In this document: positions 15,815-24,100 of the stretch, piece by piece
Numbering within the stretch: the stretch's first letter is position 1
Layout of the letters: each line of letters opens with the position of its first letter
Translations under genes and position numbers: made by a program
The notes under the pieces: model-generated
Seen by the model: only the letters and a program-made list of their open reading frames with translations
What the model was told of the DNA's origin: nothing
Databases searched by the model: none
DNA from: an uncultured Alcaligenaceae bacterium
GTDB lineage: Bacteria > Pseudomonadota > Gammaproteobacteria > Burkholderiales > Burkholderiaceae_B
Length of the DNA: 53,053 nucleotides
Direction of reading: 5' to 3'
Assembly (NCBI GenBank): GCA_937952975.1
Contig: CALFXX010000146.1
Location: forward strand, 1 to 53,053

Positions 15815-17275
15815 TCAGGCATCAGTGTCTGCGCCAACCGGATCCATTCCCAACTCACGCAATTTTCGTGTAATGGTGTTGCGCCCCATCCCTAAACGCG
15901 CCGCCGCTTCGACTCTACGACCGCGGCAAACCTCAAGCGAAGACTGCAATAAGGCCCGTTCAAACTGGCGAGTCAACGCTGTCCAGACCTCAGGTTCTGA
16001 ACGTGACAACCGCACGTTCGCATCTAGCGCAAGCAGTTGTTGCCAGGTTTGGCCAGACCCAGAGGGCTGGTCAGAACCGGCTGACGACACGCCCGCCTTG
16101 GTAGCGCGAATCTCTGGCGGCAGGTCCCCCATCTCGACTGTTTGCCCAGGAGCCATCACGGTTAACCAATGGCAAAAATTTTCGAGCTGTCGCACATTGC
16201 CGGGATAGTCAAACTGCGACAATGCCTGCACAGCAGCGTCTGACAAGCGTTTCACCGGGACCCCAACTGATCTGGCAGACACCGCCAAAAAGTGTTTGGC
16301 CAGATCGGCGACATCTTCACGCCGTTCTCGAAGGGCTGGCAACCTTAAACGAATGACATTCAACCGATGAAACAAATCTTCGCGAAACTTGCCTTCTTGA
16401 ACGCGCTCTTCAAGGGGTTGGTGCGTTGCAGCCACAATCCGTACGTCGACGCGCACAGGTTGCGATCCACCGACGCGATAGAAGGTTCCTTCGGATAGCA
16501 CGCGCAACAGTCGCGTTTGTAACTCGAAAGGCATGTCGCCAATTTCATCTAAAAATAAGGTGCCCCCCCCCGCCTCTTCGAAACGGCCTCGGCGCAAAGC
16601 GTTTGCACCCGTAAAGGCTCCACGCTCGTGGCCAAATAACTCGGCCTCAAGCAAATCGCGTGGAATCGCCGCTGTATTTAAGGCAACAAAAGGCCCCTTT
16701 GAACGTGCGCCATGGCTATGTAACGCACGCGCCACCAATTCTTTACCAGTGCCCGATTCGCCAGTGATCAGAACGGTGACATTGGATTGTGCCAAGCGAC
16801 CGATTGCACGAAACACTTCTTGCATGGCCACCGACGCCGACTGGGTCAACATCCCCTTATCCGTCGCAAGCGCAGTTGGAAGCGCGGCCTGTGCAGAGAC
16901 TTCTTCGGCCGAGGGCTCTTGCATTGCACGCGAGATCAACGCCACCGCTTCGTTGATATCAAACGGCTTGGCAAGGTAATCAAACGCCCCACCTTGAAAC
17001 GCAGAGACTGTGCTGTCAAGATCGCTATACGCCGTCATAATGATCACTGGCAGCGTTGGATACTTTTCTTTAACTTCTTTAAGCAAGGTCAAACCATCGA
17101 TGCCTGGCATTCTGATGTCAGACACCAGCGCCGAGGGAGACTCGAGCTTTAAAGCCGCTGAAACCTCAGAGGCATTTACAAAACTGCGTGTGGGTATATT
17201 GGAACGGCTAAGCGCCTTTTCAAGCACCCAGCGAATGGCTTGATCATCGTCTACGATCCAGACAGGTTTCATCAA
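15815..17275 (-). CDS. ntrC: Nitrogen regulation response regulator NtrC
   Basis: A 486-residue sigma-54 activator. The receiver has the phospho-acceptor Asp53 (VSDIRMPG). The AAA+ domain has Walker A GESGTGKE, the sigma-54-contacting loop GAFTGA and Walker B TLFLDEIGDMP. A C-terminal Fis-type helix-turn-helix ends the protein (GRRVEAAARLGMGRNTITRKLRELG). It activates glnA and other nitrogen genes when phosphorylated by NtrB. The start overlaps the ntrB stop by 4 bases (ATGA). Its predicted binding sites stand upstream of glnA at 19906-19953. Confidence 0.97.
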   Translation of the reverse strand: MMKPVWIVDDDQAIRWVLEKALSRSNIPTRSFVNASEVSAALKLESPSALVSDIRMPGIDGLTLLKEVKEKYPTLPVIIMTAYSDLDSTVSAFQGGAFDYLAKPFDINEAVALISRAMQEPSAEEVSAQAALPTALATDKGMLTQSASVAMQEVFRAIGRLAQSNVTVLITGESGTGKELVARALHSHGARSKGPFVALNTAAIPRDLLEAELFGHERGAFTGANALRRGRFEEAGGGTLFLDEIGDMPFELQTRLLRVLSEGTFYRVGGSQPVRVDVRIVAATHQPLEERVQEGKFREDLFHRLNVIRLRLPALRERREDVADLAKHFLAVSARSVGVPVKRLSDAAVQALSQFDYPGNVRQLENFCHWLTVMAPGQTVEMGDLPPEIRATKAGVSSAGSDQPSGSGQTWQQLLALDANVRLSRSEPEVWTALTRQFERALLQSSLEVCRGRRVEAAARLGMGRNTITRKLRELGMDPVGADTDA

Positions 17276-18324
17276 AGAGGCTCCATAGGTAATTGCAAAC
17301 GAAACTCGGTATGCCCGGGTTGCGAATCACATTCAATAACACCACCGTGCTGCTGGATAAAGTCTTGAGCAAGGCTTAAACCAAGCCCAGTGCCGCCATC
17401 TCGACCTGTCACAAGTGGATGAAAAATACGCTCTTTCAGTGTCTCTGGAACGCCTGGTCCGTTGTCTGTCACCGTGACAACGACGGCCATGCGATGTTGT
17501 TTATGGCGCAAAAGCACTTGACGTGCAATCCGCGTTTTAATTGTGATATGAGGTGACTGCGTGGGCTTGAAGCCCGTCATAATCTGAGCGGCATTACGAA
17601 CAATGTTCAGAAGCGCCTGCATGACGCGCGCTGGATCAGCGCGAAACTCTGGCATTGAGGCATCGTAATCTCGTAGCAACGCAACGTCGCGAAACTCGGC
17701 ACGCACTAAAGCGCACACCCTTTCGCAAACCTCGTGAATATTGACCGCTTGCCATTGGACAGGCATGCGCTGGGGTGCTGCCAGGCGATCGACTAAAGCC
17801 TGGAGACGATCCGCCTCAGAAATAATCACGCTGGTGTATTCACGTAGCGCCGGATCGGGGAGCTCAGACTCGAGCAATTGAGCCGCGCCACGTAAACCAC
17901 CCAGCGGATTCTTGACCTCGTGCGCCAAGTTGCGCAAGAGCTCGTGTTGGGTATCAATCTCGTCGACCAACCGAATGCTCCGGTCGACCAACACACGTTG
18001 TTCTACATCTTTGATTTCGATTAAGGCAGACCACTGAGGTTGCGATAACGCAACTGAAGTGACCGCAACTTCAACGGTCTCTGCACCGCGACGCAAACGT
18101 GCAAATTGACGGCAATCTGCCACCTCGCCACAGCAAGCTTGTTGAATCGAATGCTCAAGCGCATCGTCGCGATCAAACAAAAAGGCGGCCGGCTGCCCCA
18201 ATACGTTGCGCCGAGACCGCCCAAACATCAATTCTGCTGCCGCATTCGCCTCTACGACTTCTCCAGCCGAGTTCAGTAAAAGAACCGTGGTGGAGAGCAG
18301 ATCGAAGGCTTCAACGGAGTACAT
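17272..18324 (-). CDS. ntrB: Nitrogen regulation sensor kinase NtrB
   Basis: A 350-residue soluble kinase. The N-terminal PAS domain (about residues 5-110) is followed by the histidine domain with His135 in NLAHEVKNPLGGLRGAAQLLE, the NtrB-specific wording, and an ATPase domain (NIVRNAAQI, DNGPGVPE, GGTGLGLSLAQDF). It phosphorylates and dephosphorylates NtrC under control of the PII protein. It is 45 bases downstream of glnA, and a hairpin at 18331-18348 covers the position where its ribosome site would be. Confidence 0.96.
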   Translation of the reverse strand: MYSVEAFDLLSTTVLLLNSAGEVVEANAAAELMFGRSRRNVLGQPAAFLFDRDDALEHSIQQACCGEVADCRQFARLRRGAETVEVAVTSVALSQPQWSALIEIKDVEQRVLVDRSIRLVDEIDTQHELLRNLAHEVKNPLGGLRGAAQLLESELPDPALREYTSVIISEADRLQALVDRLAAPQRMPVQWQAVNIHEVCERVCALVRAEFRDVALLRDYDASMPEFRADPARVMQALLNIVRNAAQIMTGFKPTQSPHITIKTRIARQVLLRHKQHRMAVVVTVTDNGPGVPETLKERIFHPLVTGRDGGTGLGLSLAQDFIQQHGGVIECDSQPGHTEFRLQLPMEPL

Positions 18325-18330
18325 GGTATT

Positions 18331-18348
18331 CGGGCCACAACAGGCCCG
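18331..18348 (-). promoter_or_regulatory. Hairpin between glnA and ntrB, just before the ntrB start
   Basis: A perfect 6-bp stem (CGGGCC, loop TGTTGT, GGCCCG) ends 6 bases before the ntrB ATG. There is no following T-run, so it is not a classic terminator. Its position would hide the ntrB ribosome site in the glnA-ntrBC transcript, which could keep kinase levels well below those of glutamine synthetase. Confidence 0.5.
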
Positions 18349-18369
18349 ACTCCAGGGTTAAACAGCAAA

Positions 18370-19782
18370 TTACAGGCTGTAATACATGTCGAATTCGACG
18401 GGATGGGTCGTCATACGCAAGCGATTCACTTCTTGCATTTTCAGATCCACGTAGGCATCAAGCATTGCATTACTAAACACACCACCGCGGGTCAAGAATT
18501 CGCGATCTTTGTTGAGTTCTTCGAGCGCTTGCTCGAGCGAACTGCAAACGGTTGGGATCTTCGCGTCTTCTTCGGGCGGCAAATCGTACAGATTTTTGTC
18601 TGCTGGATCGCCTGGGTGAATCTTATTTTGCACGCCGTCAAGACCTGCCATCATCAAGGCCGAGAATGCCAAGTATGGGTTAGCAAGTGGATCTGGGAAA
18701 CGTGTTTCGATACGACGGCCTTTTGGATTGGCAACGTAAGGAATACGAATCGAAGCAGAACGGTTACGTGCTGAGTAAGCCAGCTTCACAGGTGCTTCGT
18801 AATGTGGGACCAAACGCTTGTATGAATTTGTGCCAGGGTTGGTGATTGCATTGAGCGCGCGAGCGTGCTTGATGACACCACCGATGTAATACAGCGCAAA
18901 TTCAGACAAACCTGCATAGCCGTTACCTGCAAACAGGTTCTGACCGTCTTTCCAGATTGACTGGTGAACGTGCATGCCTGAACCGTTGTCACCGACAACA
19001 GGCTTTGGCAAGAATGTTGCTGTTTTGCCGTATGCATGGGCAACGTTGTGCACGGTGTACTTGAGGATTTGGTTCCAGTCAGCGCGTGTGACCAAAGTGC
19101 TGAACTTGGTGCCGATTTCCATCTGGCCAGCGCCGGCTACTTCGTGGTGATGCACTTCGACAGGGATGCCGGCTTCTTCAAGCAACAAGCACATCTCTGA
19201 ACGCATGTCTTGCATCGAATCGACAGGAGGAACTGGGAAGTAACCGCCCTTCACGCGTGGACGGTGAGCCATGTTGCCGCCCTCTGAGTCGATGCTGCTC
19301 GACCAGTGTGCTTCGTCTGACTTGATCTTGACGTGGCAGCCTGACATGTCGTCGCCCCAAGTCACACCGTCGAAAACAAAGAACTCTGGCTCTGGGCCAA
19401 AGAAGGCTGTGTCGCCCAAGCCACTGGCCTTCAAATAGGCCTCGGCGCGCTTGGCCAATGAACGTGGATCACGGTCATAGCCTTTCATGTCTGAGGGTTC
19501 GACCACATCGCAGGTCAGAATCATGGTTGATTCTTCGCGGAACGGGTCCATGTGAGCTGTATTTGGATCGGGAATCAGCAGCATGTCCGAGGCTTCGATG
19601 CCTTTCCAGCCAGCGATTGACGAGCCGTCAAACGCGTGGCCATCGGTAAACTTCTCAGGGCCCATTTGGCTAACGGGAACCGAAACGTGTTGCTCTTTGC
19701 CCATGGTGTCCGTAAAACGAAAGTCGACAAACTTGACTTCGTCTTCGGCAATCTTCTTCAGAACATCTTGAGAGGTGCTCAT
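18370..19782 (-). CDS. glnA: Glutamine synthetase type I
   Basis: A 470-residue enzyme, full family length, making glutamine from glutamate, ammonia and ATP. Landmarks are the start MSTSQDVLKKIAEDEVKFVDFRFTDTMG, DGSSIAGWKGI, the ATP-binding NGSGMHVHQSIW, NRSASIRIP and the adenylylation site Tyr in KNLYDLPPEE, so it is of the GlnE-regulated type. The ATG at 19782 has a good GGAG ribosome site; the open frame extends 47 codons farther upstream but across the sigma-54 promoter. Expression is expected to rise under nitrogen limitation through NtrC. Confidence 0.98.
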   Translation of the reverse strand: MSTSQDVLKKIAEDEVKFVDFRFTDTMGKEQHVSVPVSQMGPEKFTDGHAFDGSSIAGWKGIEASDMLLIPDPNTAHMDPFREESTMILTCDVVEPSDMKGYDRDPRSLAKRAEAYLKASGLGDTAFFGPEPEFFVFDGVTWGDDMSGCHVKIKSDEAHWSSSIDSEGGNMAHRPRVKGGYFPVPPVDSMQDMRSEMCLLLEEAGIPVEVHHHEVAGAGQMEIGTKFSTLVTRADWNQILKYTVHNVAHAYGKTATFLPKPVVGDNGSGMHVHQSIWKDGQNLFAGNGYAGLSEFALYYIGGVIKHARALNAITNPGTNSYKRLVPHYEAPVKLAYSARNRSASIRIPYVANPKGRRIETRFPDPLANPYLAFSALMMAGLDGVQNKIHPGDPADKNLYDLPPEEDAKIPTVCSSLEQALEELNKDREFLTRGGVFSNAMLDAYVDLKMQEVNRLRMTTHPVEFDMYYSL

Positions 19783-19849
19783 ACTGACTCCGGAAAGGTG
19801 AAAATTATGACTATTAAAAATTGCTGCGAGATTCTCTTGGTTGATATCA

Positions 19850-19865
19850 AGCAACATTCGTGCCA
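19850..19865 (-). promoter_or_regulatory. Sigma-54 (RpoN) promoter of glnA
   Basis: On the minus strand TGGCACGAATGTTGCT matches the -24/-12 consensus TGGCACG-N4-TTGCW at every fixed position. It lies 67 bases before the glnA ATG, giving a plausible leader. Confidence 0.93.
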
Positions 19866-19905
19866 GACATTTTTGAACTGAAACGCCCAAAAAAGTGCGG
19901 GTTAA

Positions 19906-19922
19906 TGCACCATGACAGTGCA
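19906..19922. promoter_or_regulatory. NtrC binding site 1
   Basis: TGCACCATGACAGTGCA is a 17-bp dyad fitting TGCAC-N7-GTGCA exactly. It lies 40 bp upstream of the -24 element of the glnA sigma-54 promoter. Confidence 0.85.
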
Positions 19923-19936
19923 TTTTGTAAAACTAC

Positions 19937-19953
19937 TGCACTACATCGGTGAT
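19937..19953. promoter_or_regulatory. NtrC binding site 2
   Basis: TGCACTACATCGGTGAT keeps the left arm exactly and three of five bases in the right arm. Its centre is 31 bp from site 1, three helical turns, which suits cooperative binding of NtrC dimers on one face of the DNA. It abuts the hemW stop codon at 19955. Confidence 0.72.
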
Positions 19954-19954
19954 T

Positions 19955-21175
19955 TTACAAGAACAATGCCTGTAATTCATTCAGAAACCGCCAACCCAGC
20001 TCGGTTGCCTGCAGACGTAATGGATCATCGACCAATAAACCTTTTTGCGTGGCTAACAGCAATGCCTTGTTCATTGACGCGAGCGGTAACCCACAGCGCT
20101 CAGTGTACAGCGTAGCGGCAACCCCCTTTTCAAGCCGCAACGCATTCAGCATGAACTCAAAGGGTAATTCGGCTGTTTTGAGCTGCCGCTTTTCAGCGAT
20201 ATGGGTGGCGTCGCCTGCCAGGGCCGAACGCATCCAGTTTTCGGGATTACGCTGCCGCGCCTGTCGTTCAACCCGATCGTGAAAAGACAGCTTACCGTGC
20301 GCGCCGGGGCCAAGCCCCAAATAATCACCAAACTCCCAGTAATTGACGTTATGACGCGCACGCGCACCTGGCTTGGCAAATGCAGACACTTCATAACGTT
20401 CAAAACCAGCCCCCTTAGCCAACGACACAATGGCCTCTTGCATATCGAAGGCAAGCTCGTCGTCAGGTACCGCTGGTGGATACTTAGCAAAAACAGTATT
20501 GGGCTCGAAGGTCAAGTGATACATCGACAGATGCTCGGTGCCAAAGCTCAGTGCCTCTCGGGCGTCTTGCTCACACTGTGCAAGCGTTTGTTGCGGCAAT
20601 GCGAACATCAGATCTAAATTGACGCGCCCCACTGCTCGCTGCGCCATCTCAATGGCTGCGCGCGCTTGCCTGGCATCGTGCACCCTGCCCAGGGCCAGTA
20701 ATTTGGCATCGTCAAACGACTGAATCCCGAGCGAAATCCGGTTGACTCCGCTCGCTGCATAGGCCATAAATCGCTCGGCTTCAGCAGTCCCTGGGTTGGC
20801 CTCGAGTGTAATTTCAGCATCAGGCCACAGATTTAAATGCGAGCGCAACATCGCCAATAAGCGCTCAATACCCTGTGCGCTAAGCAAACTGGGGGTACCA
20901 CCACCGATAAAGACAGTGTGCACCTGCCGACCCCAAATATCGGGTAAGGCTTGTTCAAGATCAGCCTGTAAGGCATCGAGATAACGCGCTTCAGGCAAGA
21001 CTGCAGGCTGCTCATGCGAATTGAAGTCACAGTACGGGCACTTGCGCACACACCACGGCACATGCACATACACCGACAAAGGCGGTAACGCGCTTAAGCG
21101 TGGACGATCTGCGATATCAGCAACTGCGCCCGCCTTCGGCCCTTGCACGCTCGAAATCGGAATCACGCGACTCAT
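19955..21175 (-). CDS. hemW: Radical SAM heme chaperone HemW
   Basis: A 406-residue radical SAM protein related to oxygen-independent coproporphyrinogen oxidase. The iron-sulfur motif is Cys42, Cys46, Cys49 in VPWCVRKCPYCDFNSH. GGGTPSLL, ITLEANPGT and GVNRISLGIQSF follow in the usual order. HemW proteins bind heme and hand it to target proteins; the missing extra N-terminal residues of HemN argue against a true HemN. It is downstream of rdgB on the same strand, with 78 bases between; the pair is commonly adjacent in Burkholderiales. Confidence 0.93.
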   Translation of the reverse strand: MSRVIPISSVQGPKAGAVADIADRPRLSALPPLSVYVHVPWCVRKCPYCDFNSHEQPAVLPEARYLDALQADLEQALPDIWGRQVHTVFIGGGTPSLLSAQGIERLLAMLRSHLNLWPDAEITLEANPGTAEAERFMAYAASGVNRISLGIQSFDDAKLLALGRVHDARQARAAIEMAQRAVGRVNLDLMFALPQQTLAQCEQDAREALSFGTEHLSMYHLTFEPNTVFAKYPPAVPDDELAFDMQEAIVSLAKGAGFERYEVSAFAKPGARARHNVNYWEFGDYLGLGPGAHGKLSFHDRVERQARQRNPENWMRSALAGDATHIAEKRQLKTAELPFEFMLNALRLEKGVAATLYTERCGLPLASMNKALLLATQKGLLVDDPLRLQATELGWRFLNELQALFL

Positions 21176-21253
21176 TGCTGTTGACCCCTAGGCAGGCTTT
21201 GTTTCGCTCGATTCATACGCACGTCACTTGCACTGCGCTCAGGCTTGCGCAGC

Positions 21254-21883
21254 TCATGGTAATGACGCGGTCACAAGCTGACGCGCGGCAAGCTGCTTGA
21301 GTAATTGCCGCAGGGCCTGCCCGCGGTGGCTGAGTGTATTTTTAAGCACTGGGTCAAGCTCAGCAGCCGTACAGCCCTGCTCGGGTAAAAAGAAATACGG
21401 GTCGTACCCAAACCCATGCGCACCACGAGGCTGATCGACAATCTCGCCAAACCAGTTTGCCTCGGCAACAATCGGTTGTGGATCGTCGTGGCGCGTCACC
21501 AGCACCAAGACGGCAACGTACCAAGCGCGGCGGTTGCTCTGCCCTTGTAAGGCTCGCACCAACTTTTGATTGTTTGCGGCATCGCTACGCGAGCCGTGTT
21601 CAGCTTCGGCGTACCGAGCAGAATGGATACCAGGGGCTGCGTTGAGTGCCGCGACACACAGACCCGAGTCATCGGCCAAGGCCGGCAGACCAGACAGTAG
21701 ACTGGCATGACGCGCCTTCGCAAGAGCATTTTCAAGAAAAGTGTGATGGGGCTCGGGTGCATCAGGGATATCAAGCGTGCCTTGCGGGATCAACTTGACG
21801 CCAAGCGGCACAAACAGCGCGTCAAACTCGCGAAGTTTTCCGGCATTGCCAGAGGCGAGTACGATCGAAGTCAGCTTATTCAT
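21254..21883 (-). CDS. rdgB: Non-canonical purine NTP pyrophosphatase (RdgB/HAM1)
   Basis: A 209-residue house-cleaning enzyme hydrolysing XTP, ITP and dITP to monophosphates. Motifs are IVLASGNAGKLREF, LADDSGLCVAALNAAPGIHSARYA, GFGYDPYFF and SHRGQAL. The length is normal. Its ATG overlaps the stop of the upstream LysR gene (ATGA), so it is now coupled to a regulator gene. Its usual partner rph is displaced to 26404-27141. Confidence 0.96.
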   Translation of the reverse strand: MNKLTSIVLASGNAGKLREFDALFVPLGVKLIPQGTLDIPDAPEPHHTFLENALAKARHASLLSGLPALADDSGLCVAALNAAPGIHSARYAEAEHGSRSDAANNQKLVRALQGQSNRRAWYVAVLVLVTRHDDPQPIVAEANWFGEIVDQPRGAHGFGYDPYFFLPEQGCTAAELDPVLKNTLSHRGQALRQLLKQLAARQLVTASLP

Positions 21884-22824
21884 CGCAGTTTGTGAGTTTC
21901 GGCAGAGGATGCGTCTTCAAGCAACATCGTCACCAAATCGCGTGCAAAACTCGGCAGGCGTTGTAGCTCGCGCACGCAGATGTGTAGTTTGCGCTCAGAC
22001 CACTCGTCTGACAGCCTGACAATGTTGATATTCAGGCGCTGCGCGTAGCGCCGTGCAGCCTGCTCGGGCACCACGCCAATTCCGACACCCGCCTCAATCA
22101 TGCGGCAGACAGATTCAAAATTACTCACCTCAACCCGAAAGCGAAACGAATGCCCGAGATTATCGGCGGCCTGAATTAAGAAGGCGTGGATCGCACTCCA
22201 TTCAGACAACCCAACGTATTCAAAATCAAGGGTGTCGGCAAAGGCGACTTCAGCCATGGCTCCTAAGGGGTGCTCGGCTGATGTGACCAGCACGAGGCGA
22301 TCGGCCCGATAAGGCAAAAACTCAAGCGCGGAGGCTGCGGGTTGACCTGCGACGATGCCGATATCGGCCGAACCCTCGGTGACCGCTTTGACCACCAAGT
22401 AGCTCAAACGCTCGCGCAGCTCGACCGTGACATCTGGGTGGGAGGACAAATAGCGGCTCAAGACCGCCGGCATGAATTCGGTCATGGCGGTGGTATTGGC
22501 CAGCACCCGTATCTGCCCCTTAATCCCTCGTGAATACTCGTGGATATCGCCACGCAGATGATCGATTTGCCGCAACACTAAACGCGCGTGACGCAAAAAT
22601 GCCTCGCCAGAGGGGGTCAGCGTCACCCCCTGGCTGTTTCGGTGAAACAAGCGAGTGCCGAAATGATCTTCAAGGTTTTTGACCCGATTGCTGGCTGCGG
22701 GAAGTGAAAGATGAGATTTTTCGGCCCCGCGGGTCAAACTGCTGGCGTCGCCAATATTGACCATCAGTTGCAAGTCGGTCAGATCAAAATGGTTGGCCAT
22801 CGTGTTTTTTAGTACCTTAATCAT
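21880..22824 (-). CDS. LysR-family transcriptional regulator
   Basis: A 314-residue regulator. The winged helix-turn-helix is at the N-terminus (FDLTDLQLMVNIGDASSLTRGAEKSHLSLPAASNRVKNLE, then GTRLFHRNSQGVTLTPSGEAF). The effector domain follows from about residue 95 (GQIRVLANTTAMTEFMPAVLSRYL). It is divergent from the acyl-CoA dehydrogenase gene at 22928, with inverted repeats between them, and is the natural regulator of that catabolic module. A second ATG at 22800 (MANHFDLTDLQ) would drop eight residues and is equally plausible as the start. It overlaps rdgB by 4 bases. Confidence 0.93.
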   Translation of the reverse strand: MIKVLKNTMANHFDLTDLQLMVNIGDASSLTRGAEKSHLSLPAASNRVKNLEDHFGTRLFHRNSQGVTLTPSGEAFLRHARLVLRQIDHLRGDIHEYSRGIKGQIRVLANTTAMTEFMPAVLSRYLSSHPDVTVELRERLSYLVVKAVTEGSADIGIVAGQPAASALEFLPYRADRLVLVTSAEHPLGAMAEVAFADTLDFEYVGLSEWSAIHAFLIQAADNLGHSFRFRVEVSNFESVCRMIEAGVGIGVVPEQAARRYAQRLNINIVRLSDEWSERKLHICVRELQRLPSFARDLVTMLLEDASSAETHKLR

Positions 22825-22833
22825 TCAAAAAGC

Positions 22834-22868
22834 CGAGGTTAACGAAACACCAATGGTCAAAAACCTCG
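22834..22868. promoter_or_regulatory. 7-bp inverted repeat in the LysR/acyl-CoA dehydrogenase gap
   Basis: CGAGGTT at 22834-22840 and its exact complement AACCTCG at 22862-22868 are spaced 21 bases apart, close to the LysR start. Position suggests autoregulation or a shared operator; binding is inferred. Confidence 0.4.
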
Positions 22869-22885
22869 CCACAGGGCACATTATC

Positions 22886-22900
22886 GGCTGAATCTCAGCC
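22886..22900. promoter_or_regulatory. 15-bp palindrome, candidate LysR operator
   Basis: GGCTGA-ATC-TCAGCC is a perfect 6-bp inverted repeat with a 3-base centre, 28 bases before the acyl-CoA dehydrogenase ATG and between the divergent LysR gene and its presumed target. It fits the size of a LysR half-operator. Confidence 0.4.
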
Positions 22901-22927
22901 CCTAATCATAAAGCCATACGCAAAACC

Positions 22928-24088
22928 ATGAATACCCACGATCATCAGTACCAAGACATACGCGACGCCATTCGTGACCTCTGCAAGCAGTTTCCGGATG
23001 AATACTTTCGCAAGGTCGACGAGGTACGCGGCTACCCAGAAGAGTTTGTCAATGCCTTGACTCAAGCTGGCTGGATGGCGGCGCTGATTCCGCAAGAATA
23101 TGGCGGCTCAGGCTTAGGCTTGACCGAAGCGTCAATCATCATGGAAGAAATCAACCGTTGCGGCGGCAATTCTGGCGCCTGCCATGGTCAGCTCTACAAC
23201 ATGGGCACGCTGTTGCGCCATGGCTCAACTGAGCAAAAAAACCAGTATTTACCAAAAATTGCTGCGGGCGAGTTGCGCTTGCAATCGATGGGCGTCACCG
23301 AGCCCACCACGGGCACCGACACCACAAAGATCAAAACGACCGCTGTCAAAAAAGGCGATCGTTATGTGATTAACGGTCAAAAAGTCTGGATTTCGCGCAT
23401 TCAACATTCAGACCTCATGATCCTATTGGCTCGCACAACGCCGCTTGACCAAGTCACTAAAAAATCTGAAGGCATGTCGATTTTTATCGTCAACCTGCAC
23501 GACGCGATTGGCCACGGCTTAACCGTTCGGCCCATCCTGAACATGGTCAATCATGAAACCAATGAATTGTTTTTCGACAACCTCGAAATCCCCGCCGAGA
23601 ACTTAATCGGTGAAGAAGGCAAAGGTTTCAAATACATTCTGGATGGCCTGAATGCCGAGCGCGCGCTGATCGCCGCCGAGTGTATTGGCGATGGCTATTG
23701 GTTTGTGGATCGCATCTCTAAATACGTGAAGGATCGCATCGTGTTTGGTCGTCCGATCGGACAAAACCAAGGCGTACAATTTCCGATTGCGCGTTCGTTT
23801 ATCAACGTTGAAGCTGCCAGCCTGATGCGTTATGAGGCGTGCCGTTTGTTTGATAACAAACAACCTTGCGGCACCCAAGCCAACATGGCCAAGTTGTTGG
23901 CCGCTGATGCCTCCTGGGAAGCCGCTAACGCTTGTCTGCAATTTCATGGTGGCTATGGTTTTGCGTGTGAATACGACGTTGAGCGCAAATTCCGTGAAAC
24001 GCGTCTGTACCAAGTTGCTCCGATTTCAACCAATTTGATTTTGTCGTATGTCGCCGAACACGTGCTCGGCCTTCCTCGTTCGTTTTAA
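22928..24088 (+). CDS. Acyl-CoA dehydrogenase
   Basis: A 386-residue flavoenzyme removing two hydrogens from an acyl-CoA. The N-terminal helical domain includes PQEYGGSGLGLTEASIIMEEI; the middle beta domain has GVTEPTTGTDTTKIKT and GQKVWISR; the C-terminal helices include GRPIGQNQGVQFPIA and FHGGYGFACEYDVERKFRETR. The place of the usual catalytic Glu near the C-terminus (YEGT) reads YQVA, whereas Glu244 in LNAERA sits where isovaleryl-CoA dehydrogenase keeps its catalytic base. This suggests a branched-chain-type active site. Three genes (dehydrogenase, MmgE/PrpD, SDR) follow on one strand. Confidence 0.93.
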   Translation: MNTHDHQYQDIRDAIRDLCKQFPDEYFRKVDEVRGYPEEFVNALTQAGWMAALIPQEYGGSGLGLTEASIIMEEINRCGGNSGACHGQLYNMGTLLRHGSTEQKNQYLPKIAAGELRLQSMGVTEPTTGTDTTKIKTTAVKKGDRYVINGQKVWISRIQHSDLMILLARTTPLDQVTKKSEGMSIFIVNLHDAIGHGLTVRPILNMVNHETNELFFDNLEIPAENLIGEEGKGFKYILDGLNAERALIAAECIGDGYWFVDRISKYVKDRIVFGRPIGQNQGVQFPIARSFINVEAASLMRYEACRLFDNKQPCGTQANMAKLLAADASWEAANACLQFHGGYGFACEYDVERKFRETRLYQVAPISTNLILSYVAEHVLGLPRSF

Positions 24089-24100
24089 TAGGTGATAGAC

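Noticed and set aside
19783..19923. N-terminal extension of glutamine synthetase
   Set aside because: The region contains the sigma-54 promoter and lies upstream of a GGAG-preceded ATG that gives the conserved N-terminus.
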